Shown here piece by piece: positions 48,850 through 59,210 of a DNA stretch of 64,000 nt. The notes beneath the pieces are model-generated. The model saw only the letters and a program-made list of their open reading frames with translations. It was not told where the DNA came from and searched no databases. How positions within the stretch are numbered: position 1 is the first letter of the stretch; every line of letters starts with the position of its first letter. The stretch is taken from positions 372,001-436,000 of the forward strand of contig JALLLS010000011.1 of the NCBI GenBank assembly GCA_025094145.1, in the 5' to 3' direction. The position numbers were made by a program, and so were the translations under genes. Source of the stretch: Spinellus fusiger (taxonomy: Eukaryota > Mucoromycota > Mucoromycetes > Mucorales > Phycomycetaceae).

Positions 48850-49860
48850 AAAATAATAGAAAATAATATTTTGTATGGCCTCCTTTGGCATCAATTACAG
48901 CCTGGCATCTATCTGTCATACTCAGAACTCATCATTATACAAGCTCAACACCAACCCTCTCCCACTCCTCTACAAGTAGAGCCTTAAAACTTTCTACATT
49001 GGTAATAGATACCCTTCTTTCCTCAATTCGTCTTTCCAAGGCCCACCAGACGTGTTCAATTGGGTTCAAGTCAGGACTTTGTGTGTGATAGTACTCAAAG
49101 TCCCTAATTTGATGCGTCTCTCTCCACCATTTGGCATAGCCCCCAGTATGACAACTAGCACCTTCTTCTTGTAACAGAAACTCACTGTTCTCTTTCTGAT
49201 ACAATTCCATGAACCAAGGATGAAAATCATCACCCAAAATTTTGATATATTCGTCTTGGTTTACAGTGCCATCAACAAAGACTAATGGGCCAAATCCGCC
49301 TGCCCAAAAACAGCTCCAAAGCATGACCCCACCGCCACCAAACTTCGTTGTTAAAACAATAGGATTAGGATCATACCTTTCTCCAACTTTTCTGATTACA
49401 CGGGCACCTCCATCGTTTCCTTTCACGGTGTACCTGGACTTATCAGACCAGACAACACCTTTCCACTGGTCGTTCGTCCAATTGACATGTTCTTTAGCCC
49501 AACGAAGCCGTTTCTCTTTGTGTTTTTCAGTTAAGGCTGGCTTGTGAGATGGAGAAATAGATCCGAACCCTAACTGCTTACAGTAACGGATAATGGTGTT
49601 TCTAGATACATCAACCTGAATCTTCGACATTTCCAATTTCAACTGATTATATGAGGCAAATGGGTCCTCTCTAATGACCTTTTCCAGGTGTTTGAGGTCC
49701 CTCTCACTGGCTTTCTTAGGTTTTCCATGACTCTTTAAACACAATGGTGACCCACGTTCTTTGATGTTTCTGATAATATTTTGAACTGTGGACCTTTTTC
49801 ATCTCAACTACGTTTGCGATGATAGTTATTTTTAATCCAGCCTTAAACATATAATAAATG
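48850..49860 (-). pseudogene. Tc1/IS630-type transposase (Tc1-D), broken
   Basis: The longest open stretch is 48935-49744 (about 269 residues) on the minus strand. It contains PRNTIIRYCKQLGFG-like helix-turn-helix material, the linker SPSHKPALTEKHKEKRLRWA, first catalytic block VVWSDKSRYTVKG, GGGGVMLWSCFWAGGFGPLV, second block LLQEEGASCHTGGYAKWW with Glu where the family has Asp, and third block TQSPDLNPIEHVWWALERRI. A frame change near 49795 separates the N-terminal KAGLKITIIANVVEMKK, and stops after GVELV cut off the end (TDRCQ.VIDAKGGHTKYYF, to about 48850). Terminal repeats are not clear; a block near 48715 and the region near 49860 are the likely limits. Confidence 0.8.
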
Positions 49861-50531
49861 CCCCGTCATCTTCTATCTTCTGCCTTATCATATTCTTCAC
49901 GAGTGTTTGTTTCTGAAAATGTATCTGATATATTATGTTGGTTTAATAATATTTGGAAAGAAGAAGAGTTTTATGCAAAAAAAATGTTTTTTTTATTAAA
50001 ATTTAGGCAAGTATTAAATTCAATTGTGTGTGACTGTATAATAATATATTTGAAATAATTGTACTTGTCTTTGGATGTGCATCAAATACCTTTGCCTCAA
50101 CCAGAGAAAAAGAACTATTCCATCAACACGCTATTAACGGACTGAATAGACTTCTCAGCTTTATATTATTATTGTATTTTGTGTATTCCAATGATTTTGA
50201 AGCTAACTGCCAGACTCTCATTGACTTTATTGGAAATTAAAATATAACAATGTTTGATTTTTCTTGGCAAAGGTAAAGGTAAAGAATAATGTCAATTCTG
50301 TCAAATGTATTATTATATTGAATTGCTGATCTTTTTTTTTTTTTCAAAAAAAATCTATATCATATTTCTGTAACTCATTCTGTGGTCACTTGTGGTCATT
50401 ATAAAACTAATATTAAGTGTATTAGTAGTAATATGATTAATAAATGAAAAAAGAGAAAAGGAAGTATAACCAGAATAAAGCAACTCCCATGCAAATCCTT
50501 AACTCCAATTTCAATAGATTTTCTTAATATA
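49861..50531. other. Intergenic AT-rich stretch
   Basis: No gene recognised; long T and A runs near 50330-50350. Confidence 0.45.
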
Positions 50532-50644
50532 CAGTCTTATGCAACAAATGAGTATACAATAAACCAATTTTTATTTTTTATTCTTCAAAAATAAAATAAA
50601 GGTCTTTTTCTTTTATAACTTATTCAACAAATAACCTCAAGCAA

Positions 50645-51348
50645 TGAAAATCAGTCAACTCTTAGCCAAGAACATGAAGATGGTCTTATCAAAAGAAGAG
50701 AGCATGAGATGTTTATTAGAATTCAAATCATAGGACAATGGGAAAGATATGCTACTTATCAAGAGATTTCTGACGATATTGACATCCCAAAGAGCACAGT
50801 GGGCAAGATTTTCTTATTGTATAAAAACAAAGACACAATTCAACTCAAAATACATACAGGAAGACCTGAAAAGGTTTTATATACCTCAAAACTGGCTGTC
50901 GTTTTGTCTATTCGCAGAAACCCCATGCAAACAATTGTATATCATTTGAAAAATATTAATAATGCAGGCGTGGATATTTGCCGTAGTACATTTCTAAAAT
51001 ACATGAATGAACTCAGGTTTTTTCATGCTCACTATTAATAAAACCTGGTATGACATTTAATCACAAGCAGAGACTATTGGAATAGTGTAAAACCAAGGTT
51101 GATTGGCCAGTGGATAGGTGGAGTAACGTCGTTTGGTCTGATGAGTCTCGTTTCACAGTTGTGGCAACGATAAAGGAACTAGAGTGATCAAAAAAATGGG
51201 TGAGAGGTATTAGGAGCGTCATACACAACAAACATACAAGTATGGCAAGGGTTCAGTCATGGTGTGGAGTCACTTTTTGGCGCGGGAGTGTAAGACCTTT
51301 TGTACTCTTGGAGAAATCACTTAATCAAGACAAGTATGCCAATGTACA
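50645..51348 (+). pseudogene. Tc1-B transposase, N-terminal half
   Basis: Begins near MKISQLLAKNMKMVLSKEES. After a shift it reads IIGQWERYATYQEISDDIDI then PKSTVGKIFLLYKNK (DNA-binding helices), HTGRPEKVLYTSKLAVVLSI and STFLKYMNEL. Beyond 51036 it is broken by stops, but FGLMSLVS / GSVMVWSHF-type catalytic-core remnants and LNQDKYANV can be traced up to the insertion point at about 51345. Confidence 0.8.
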
Positions 51349-51350
51349 GT

Positions 51351-53964
51351 TCAAAGTATTTTTTTATTTTTTGGGTGTGGTTTGCTATTCGCGCATTGGG
51401 CATATCAGCCACCCTATGAGAACTTTTGGAAAAGAATAAGAATAAACATATAAACACTTCAAATACAAAAGTGAAAAAAATGATGCAAATGAATGGGAAA
51501 CAGAAAGAAAAGAGAATATAAAACCTCGAAATGAGGGGAAAATAATGAAAATGAGTGGAAATGATGGTAAAATGAGAGTTATGAATAGACATCCAAAAGG
51601 CCATAGAGTCAGCAAGGAAACCAGGACACCAAAAAGATAACCGTCATCCTGTGGCGATTCGAAATCCAACGAGGGATACTTAGAGCAACTCGGACAATCC
51701 TGAGGACACAAATACAGCAACTACACTAGCAGCTTCTGGCTTTGCTAAACGGGTTAATAATGGGTGGTAGAGGAGATATCGGAGGAGAAGTGAGGATACA
51801 GCGTCTGTTGCTGCAGGAGTCTTTGCACTCTATGGCGGCGTTGGCGTTCCCGTTCAACACACCCATCAGCAGCCTCAATGAGCAGGCTACCAGCTGATGG
51901 CTCTACCTTAAAGTCTCGAGTAGACGTGGCTCAATCAATGGCTTGCAGCAGTATTAACAAACTGGGCCAAAGATCTCGCCATTTAACAAAAGACTTAACC
52001 GTGCGCGGCAGAAGATTTAGACAATAGTCAATTGGATGAATGTCTTGTGGTGGTGCAGGAACTAAGAAGAACAAGAACGTGGAGCGTTCATGGTCAACGA
52101 ATGTGCAAGTGAGAAAGTGGTCCCGATTGGCAGATGGGTGGCCACATTGGCAAGGAACTGAAGGTGTTGGTGGTAACCAAGCAATCCTCCATTTTAGTAG
52201 ACGATGTCTTTCTTTGCGCGTGCACGGTAGTAGAAGAATTGGATCCCAAACAGGTCTACATAGTCCACGGGCTACCGTCACCAGCGGATTCTTGCCACGT
52301 ACTAGACTAGTAATTTCACTTTGAAGACGTTCAAGATAAGCTACTTTTAATGGATATTTAGGAGGGTTGTGAGCCCGTCCTATTCTTTGAGCATTTTGCC
52401 AGAGTACATTGCCACGTAGCTTAATCCATCTGGCTTTACTCTGGGGTGCTTCAAGCTGCGGGACAAGGCACCAGAGGAGGGTGTCTTCAGGAAGGGTAGC
52501 TGCGCGCTCAACAAATTTGGCTTGCAGATAAAGAAAACGAGAGTATATGTTAGGGAGGGCAGCTAATTGGGCAACCTGGATCGTTCCAGACCTAGCAGTA
52601 GCAGATCTAGCAAGACAAAGTCTCAGACAAGCAGACTGACAGATTTGTAGCGGGCGGATGCCTAGTCTATTGACATTACAAATAGCCAACCCATACTCAA
52701 GGATAGGCCGAACAAAAACAGTATACGCTCTTAGGGCTGCTGTAATCCCAAAGCCATACATGTTTACACCCATTCCTCTCAGCTTTTGCATTACTGCAAT
52801 TGCCTTGACTTGTGAGTGTGAGAAAAGTGCGTCTTGGTTAATACCTTGACGTGAAAAGGGGATACCAAGGTACTTGAAAGTATCACAGGTTGGAAGCTCG
52901 TTGCCATAGAGGTAAAACGGCACATTGGCCGGGGCATTGAGTACTTCACATTTGGAGGGACTCCATTTGTAACCAAGGAGGGTCGAGTGAATTTCGGCAA
53001 GTGCCAGCATTCGATGTATATCTTCTGGGCAGCCCATAAGAGCCACATCATCAGCATACAACAAACAATTCACAGGAGCCCAAGTAACAGTGACATGGAC
53101 GGACTGTAAGAGGAATCTGACGACTCAGAAGAGTCATCCGAAACTGTAGAAGTAGGAAAAGGATTGTGAAGGGAATTCTGTAACTCGTCAAGCAATGCGT
53201 GAACAGTTGCCTGTGGGGAAGCAAAAGAGAAAGGATTTCGAGCACAGAGATTAATGGACCGTCCCATGGTAGGTGGGTGCATACCAACCAGTATTGGGGA
53301 TACCGAAGCAAACCTCAAGAAACGTGGAAGAGTATCAATGAAAATAGAATAAAGGAATGGAGAAAGAATACTACCCTGTAAGACTCCTCGTTTAGGCAAA
53401 ATGTCCCGGGATGCTACATTTTTCAGAATCACATTCACCACAATGTCATCAAACAAATTCTGTAGTAGCAAGAGCAACGGCTGAGACACGAAGGGCATCA
53501 GCGACTCCCATATGACAGAGCGTTCCACACTATCATATGCAGCTTTAATATATAGGAAGACGACGACTGGAGGTTTTGGATCTTGCTCTCCTGATCCTTG
53601 GGCAGCGTACAACCCCATAAGTTCGTGGAGACAGAGGGCCTGGTCTAGAGTTCCACGACGAGCGCGAAATCCACCTTGAGCCATGTCCAATGCAGGCATG
53701 GTCGAAAGGAGCTCCCCAGCTATACATCTTTCTAAGAGCTTACGAAACACCGATGTCAAGCTAATAGGCCGATAGTTACTAGGGTCATCCTGCTCTCCTT
53801 TGTTTTTGTAAATAGGTACCACCTGTGCTGTTCTCCAGGCCACAGGCGTCCACGACCATCTCCAACACAATGTGAAGATCTGATGCAACAGAGGCACTAG
53901 CACTCGAACTAGGGGTTTGAGCATTTCTGCTCTAATATGATCAATGCCTGGTGCTTTTCGATTT
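51351..53964 (-). mobile_element. LINE-B, 5'-truncated, with 17-bp target duplication
   Basis: Non-LTR retrotransposon of 2,614 bp on the minus strand. It is flanked by identical 17-bp direct repeats GTATGCCAATGTACAGT at 51334-51350 and 53965-53981. The T-rich + strand start (51357-51373) is its poly-A tail. The 5' end begins within the reverse transcriptase. The duplicated target spans the Tc1-B/Tc1-A junction, proving that this insertion came after Tc1-A. Confidence 0.92.
51931..53964 (-). pseudogene. LINE-B reverse transcriptase ORF, truncated and frameshifted
   Basis: From right to left it starts at NRKAPGIDHIRAEMLKPL, then VVPIYKNKGEQDDPSNYRPI, DMAQGGFRARRGTLDQAL (RT palm), FLYIKAAYDSVERSVIWESL (first catalytic block), GVLQGSILSPFLYSIFID, and NCLLYADDVALMG with the intact catalytic YADD box. 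A frame change around 53070-53095 separates the two halves. The C-terminal part has WRIAWLPPTPSVPCQCGHPS then ANRDHFLTC, a zinc-binding motif common to LINE C-termini, and ends LLILLQAID at 51931. The endonuclease half is absent through 5' truncation. Confidence 0.88.
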
Positions 53965-53977
53965 GTATGCCAATGTA

Positions 53978-55309
53978 CAGTGAACTAGCAAAAAAATTGG
54001 CATTTTTTTAGAGATCCGATATATTTCATATCTTACATAAGAGACACTTGTAGCAGTTTTCTTCCTTTCTTCTTAATAAAAGTATATCCATATTTAATTT
54101 ACAATGCAACTAACAGACGATCAAAAACTTACCATTGTTAATTTTCGACAAGCAAATATTAAAGTAAAAGAAATAGCTGAAAGAACTGGAGTAAAGCTGC
54201 GAACAATTTACAGTGTTCTAAATCAACAAAAGACAAGAGGAACTACCAAACGCCAAGAAGGTTCAGGAAGACCCAAAATATTCAATGAAAGAGGAATACG
54301 ACACCTTCTGGACGTTTTTGGCAAGAACAGACGATTGATTTTAAGTGAGATAGTTGTAGCAATACCCAAAGAATGCAGCAAGCACACTGTTAGACATGTA
54401 CTGCATGAAGAGTGTATATTTAGCCGAGTGGCAAAGAAGAAACCTTTTTTGAATGAAACACATAAAGAAAGAAGACTCAAGTTTGCCAAAGAACATCTCC
54501 ACTGGACCATTTACATGTGGAAAAAAGTTATATGGACTGACGAAAGTAGTTTCGAAATTGGCAAAAACAGTCGAGTGGTTCACGTTTGGCGTAAGGATGG
54601 AGAAGCCTATAAAAAAGATTGTCTTGCTCCCACATTCAATAGTGGAAGATCCTCAGTTATGGTCTGGGGAGCCATTCGTCACGGTAAGAAGTCGGAACTA
54701 GTGATGCTTGAGAAGAATGAACGAAAGGCTGTTGATTTTATCAAGAAAGTCTATGAAGAGGCATTGCTACGTTTCTGGGGTCTAGAGTGCCACCTAATAT
54801 TGATGGAAGATGGAGCACCCACTCACAAAAGTATTGTAGCAAGTGATTGGAAAAGGGAGAGAGGAATTGATAGTTTGGAGTGGCCTGCTCAATCACCCGA
54901 TTTGAACCCCATTGAAAACCTTTGGATACAAATGAAAGACAAGGTCCAGGAGAGATGCAATGGTTCTGTTAAGATAGACAAGTTCAAAAATATTATAAAA
55001 GAAGCCTAGGATTCCTTTGAGCCAAAAACATGGAATTCTTTGATTGAGACAATGCCAGCACAAATGCAAGAAGTCATCAAGAACAAGGGTGGGAGTACCC
55101 ATTATTAAAGCTATATTTTTAATAATTTTTTATAAGTAAATGTAAAAATAAATTACATATACGTATTCTATAGCCTTTCTTTAACATAATATGAGCTTTA
55201 TTACAGTAGAAAATATGTTTTATTTCTCTTGATACAGGAAAAACACTGTATTGATGATATGAAATCAATCGGATTTTTTCAAATTGCCATTTTTTTTGCT
55301 ACCCCACTG
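53978..55309 (+). mobile_element. Tc1-A transposon, inserted in Tc1-B
   Basis: Complete 1,332-bp element. Termini are CAGTGAACTAGCAAAAAAAT at the left and the complement of TTTTTTTTGCTACCCCACTG at the right, with TA on both sides (53976-53977 and 55310-55311). The flanking sequences GCCAATGTA and TACTTGCCAAATAC are adjacent codons of the Tc1-B transposase. Same family as 10128-11454. Confidence 0.93.
54104..55108 (+). pseudogene. Tc1-A DD34E transposase with a single nonsense codon
   Basis: A 1,005-nt frame (334 residues) is open except for TAG at 55007-55009, in IIKEA-stop-DSFEPKTW. The relative at 10324 has tryptophan there, so the change is W to stop. The N-terminal helix-turn-helix domains include VKEIAERTGVKLRTIYSVLN. 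The catalytic blocks are VIWTDESSFEIGKNSR, ILMEDGAPTHKS and AQSPDLNPIENLW, with 34 residues between the second Asp and the Glu, the Tc1 DD34E spacing. All three acidic residues are present. The truncated product would keep the whole catalytic core and lose about 34 C-terminal residues, so residual activity is possible but unproven. Confidence 0.9.
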
Positions 55310-55311
55310 TA

Positions 55312-55682
55312 CTTGCCAAATACTTTCTTCCCTGGTTTCAAAAATTGTAAGAGGACCTCAATGAGACTACTCTCTTCCAAAAATACAGTTCTCCTTGCCA
55401 CATAGAGCATATAGTAGATGGTACAAACAAGAGAAATGTATGATTGAAGGTTTTGATTTTTGGCCTGCACAAAGTCCAGATCTTAACCCAATTGAGCATG
55501 TCTGGGCTTATCTTGAGAAGAAGATTGAGCTGCTTCGAACAAGCATAACCAATGCAAAACAACTTGGACGATGCTTGCATAGTGAATGGGAGAAGATCCC
55601 AAATGAGTTTCCGGGAAATTTAGTGGATAGCATGCCAAGGAGCTGCTCCACTGTGATGAAGAATAAAGGCTTTGTTATATAG
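55312..55682 (+). pseudogene. Tc1-B transposase, C-terminal half
   Basis: Resumes at LANTFFPWFQKL, contains a decayed second-aspartate region and then a clean stretch: EGFDFWPAQSPDLNPIEHVW with the final glutamate, KKIELLRTSITNAKQLGRCL and PRSCSTVMKNKGFVI before the stop at about 55682. Confidence 0.85.
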
Positions 55683-55902
55683 TACAGAACACTATTTTTA
55701 TAATAATAATGTAAACAATCATTTAGATAATAACCATTCCAAATCTTGTGTTGTTCCATGAGCCTTTTATTACGAACATCTTAGACTGATAAATATACAT
55801 TTATTTTTCAAAATAAAAAATAAAAATAAAATGATTTTTTGTTTAGTCACTTATTACTTGGGACTGTACCTAGTCTATTTTCATTATATCAATGCAATTT
55901 TT

Positions 55903-58252
55903 CTATGCTCTTGTGTTTAAATCATCTTCGTTTCGAGGTTCTTCTGATAGTCTTGTTTGCTTAGGATTAAATGATTGGTAATCAGCTCCATTCAATTTGC
56001 GGCTTGTACAGTAGGTTATGACAGCAACAATTGCTAGAAAAGTGAAAGTGTTATGGGCTCGAATATGAAAAGGAATCCAATCTGCCTTCAATGATCTACA
56101 CAAAAGGTATAAGAGTTAAAAATAAAAAATAAAAATAAAACTGTTTTCTATTTTTAAATAGTATGCTTACGATGACCATATAGCACCACAAGTTGCGGGA
56201 CCAAGTGCACGCATACCACTGCTACAGCCTAGGAAAGATTAATTGATGTTCTCTCTCTCTCTTTCCTTTATCTACATACACACACACACACACAACAACA
56301 ACAACAACAACAATAATAATAATAATAATACAAAAGTATAGCTTACATTGAGAGAACCCATTGACAGTTCCCAAAGAATTTTTGTTTGCGGCATCGTTGA
56401 TCAAAATAGTGCATCCAGTGAATGATATGGTGACACATACAGTCATGAAGGCAATGCTCACCAAAAGACCCACCCATACCCATGTTTTAGTATCAGTTTG
56501 ACCATGGATGTCAGGTATATAGTACAGGTAGCGAACAAAGCCTTGGGTAAAGTAAAGAAATATAAAAGTAAAGAGAACTGAACGAAGTAGACGAACTAGT
56601 CCAAAACGCTTTACAAAGTATGGCAAGAGAAAGAACTGAGAGAATAAAGTAACAACTCCAGAGAATGCTAAGGCCAAACCAATCTCATTTGTGCTGAATC
56701 CAAGTCCACCCACACTTCTACTACTCGCTGACCAGATAGGAAGAAGTTCTAAGAATTATTTAGTATCAACAGATGTGGAGACATAGTATTATATGTATCT
56801 GTCCCTCAAACCTACCGTTATAGAATATAGCCTGGTAAGAAAATAGACCATAGATAATGCACATTGATATAACAGGTGGTGTCAGTGCTTCCCGAAGTGA
56901 AACCGAAAAATTGGTAGTAGCTTTGGGTGGGTCTGGTTTAGTTGTATTGTCTTGATTCGAAGGAAATGTAGAATATGTAGTGTTGCTAGAGCTACGAGTC
57001 AATAGTTGGTCTTTCTTTATATCTTCAACCATAGCTGAAGGGAGTTCTAAAGACTCCTCGAGATAAAATATCCCAAACACTAATCCAAATAGACAGATTG
57101 ATGCAGATATTAAGCATGGTAAGAAGTAGGGGTATTCTGTCAAAAGGTCTGTGATAAATCCTCCTCTTCCAAATACGCCAGGGTAGTTTTTTACTGGATT
57201 TGAAAGAAATCCTAAATAGATAAACATATTTCTGTCAGTATCATATAATAATAGAAACTAAAAGTAGACTTCTCTTGCTCATAAGAAGCTTACCACCTAG
57301 CATTGGACCAAGTGTACTCCCGAACCCAAAAACCAATGGCAGCATAGAGAATGCTCGTGCTCTATCAGATGGAGAACAGTCGACTGTTATCTCAGAGATC
57401 ATACTCTTTAAGACACCGATATTGCCGTTCTATAGAATAGTATGTTGAGTATTAGCATTTTAATATTGTTTGTTCTATATTGATCTACAAGAATATTTAC
57501 TAATAGACCACATAGACTTCTAGACAGAATTGCCCATGTGTATGAATTTGAAAGACCAAATAGAAGAATGCTTATGATGGTACCCATCATCCCCATTAAT
57601 ATGATAGGTCTTCGTCCAATACGATCAGAAAGCATGCCCCATGGCATTCCTTAGTAATAAGAATGAGCTATAGATGAGCTATATGTAGATGTATTATCTC
57701 TCGCATTAAATATTTAATTCTTTTACACTTACCACTAATTAGTTGAGCTAAAGCAAAGGAAGAAGTTATTAGACCAACATAATAGCCCACATTTGCTTCA
57801 TCGCCTATTTCAAAGTCTTTCACCATCTATTTAGAATCAATAAATTAATATCTTGGCATAATTAATTATATACCATCTATGGCTATACAAAAGACTTACA
57901 GATACAATAAAGGGGAAGATGATAGTAAAACATATGGGCTCCTATGAATAAAGAGATGGAAACAATATCAGTGATAAGTTACAAGATAGGTTTAGTTGAG
58001 TAAAGTCACAGCAAGAGGATTTGTAATCGTCATTATGGCTCTACACCTACCGCAAATCGACATGTGCAAAGAATAAAAAGCTGCCTGTATGGCAGGGGGG
58101 CATATTCCTCCATTGTTTAAGTAACAGGAATATAAATTAAGTAGAAAGAGAATAGGACAATTTAAACAGAGTGCACTTACTTTAAGAGGAAAATAGCACA
58201 GCTTCTGGGAGAGAAATTTAATGCTTTCTAATACAAATGGTAAATTCATCAC
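55903..58252 (-). CDS. Major facilitator superfamily transporter (DHA1/ZIFL1-like)
   Basis: Twelve-helix H+-coupled antiporter of the MFS. Ten exons (right to left) are 58181-58252, 58051-58080, 57900-57941, 57733-57826, 57501-57649, 57294-57429, 56816-57211, 56347-56748, 56171-56228 and 55903-56095, summing to 523 residues. TM1 region is CRFAEPICFTIIFPFIV. The conserved loop 2-3 motif is SGMPWGMLSDRIGRRPIILM. Next come LCGLLNGNIGVLKSMISEIT and LPLVFGFGSTLGPMLGGFLS, the pattern typical of the DHA1 group with plant ZIFL1 and yeast YCR023C relatives. A long cytosolic loop (residues about 235-290) joins the two halves. The tail is hydrophilic. Substrate unknown. The intron at 56229-56346 contains (CA)n(CAA)n(TAA)n microsatellites. 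Confidence 0.87.
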
Positions 58253-58328
58253 GGGGTGTTTTATTCAGATATTACGACACAAGTGACAGTGCCTTACCTG
58301 AGTGACTTTATTAATAGATTCAAGGCTA

Positions 58329-58835
58329 CAGACCAGGAGATCTTTAGGATATAAAAGGAAATAGCCGAACTACAATTGTTTAAGAAATGACACATAGATT
58401 TGAGGAGCAGAAGTAAATTAAGATGTATTCATGTTATTTTTTTAAATAAATAAAGATTATTATGTAGATTTACCTGTAAATATCTGAATCCCGAAGGAAA
58501 CTACTTTCGATGTGGTGATATGATATAATATGAATGCATCAAAGAATATCTATTCTTTTCTACAGAATGGAGCTGGTCGGTGGAGACCATTTAAACACTC
58601 TTCTGCAATTGTATAGATATTCTTTGATGCATTCATATTATATCATATCACCACATCGAAAGTAGTTTCCTTCGGGATTCAGATATTTACAGGTAAATCT
58701 ACATAATAATCTTTATTTATTTAAAAAAATAACATGAATACATCTTAATTTACTTCTGCTCCTCAAATCTATGTCATTTCTTAAACAATTGTAGTTCGGC
58801 TATTTCCTTTTATATCCTAAAGATCTCCTGGTCTG
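58329..58835. mobile_element. 507-bp hairpin (foldback) element made from the Fanzor 3' end
   Basis: Two arms of about 226 bp, 58326-58552 and 58613-58838, are almost perfect reverse complements around a spacer of about 60 bp. The outer ends are CAGACCAGGAGATCTTTAGG and its complement, flanked by TA on both sides. Each arm matches 40232-40526, the end of the Fanzor frame (NASKNIY segment) plus the non-coding right end. The spacer completes the Fanzor tail on one strand only (TIAEECLNGLHRPAPFCR, minus strand). A single two-base difference was seen between the arms. Confidence 0.93.
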
Positions 58836-58838
58836 TAG

Positions 58839-59059
58839 TAGGCAAACCCAATGACCTGTATTCTTGCTTAAAATCAAAGGTTTACTCCTTTGTCTTCATC
58901 TCATTCTTATATAATATCTTGTTCACTCTAGGATCAAAAGATAATATAAGTTTAACACTTAGTCTTCTAAATATTCCCTTTTATTATTCTGTACACATAA
59001 CTTACTAGTGACAATTTAGTGTCTATATTTACAGTAAGATATTTGTTACATGCTACATT
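58839..59059. other. Intergenic stretch between hairpin and LINE
   Basis: No gene recognised. Confidence 0.5.
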
Positions 59060-59210
59060 TTTTTTTGTATGGAGCCTCTGGCTCTGAGTTTATTTGGTGA
59101 TAATCTTTTTTTAGGGAGGAAAAGAGAGTCACAACTTGTTTTTGGCTTTTCTAATTTTCTATTGTTTTTCTAATTAAGTATTTTTTTTTTAACAGGGTGA
59201 GAGCACTGTG

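Larger units (their letters stand above)
50532..55866 (+). mobile_element. Tc1-B transposon, outer unit of a three-level nest
   Basis: Termini CAGTCTTATGCAACAAATGA at 50532 and the complement of CACTTATTACTTGGGACTG ending at 55866 are flanked by TA (50530-50531, 55867-55868). Its own sequence is 50532-51350 (left half) and 55310-55866 (right half); between them lie LINE-B and Tc1-A. The split transposase reads ...LNQDKYANV / LANTFFPWFQK across the insertion. The left half has frameshifts and stops, so this copy was or became inactive. Confidence 0.9.
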
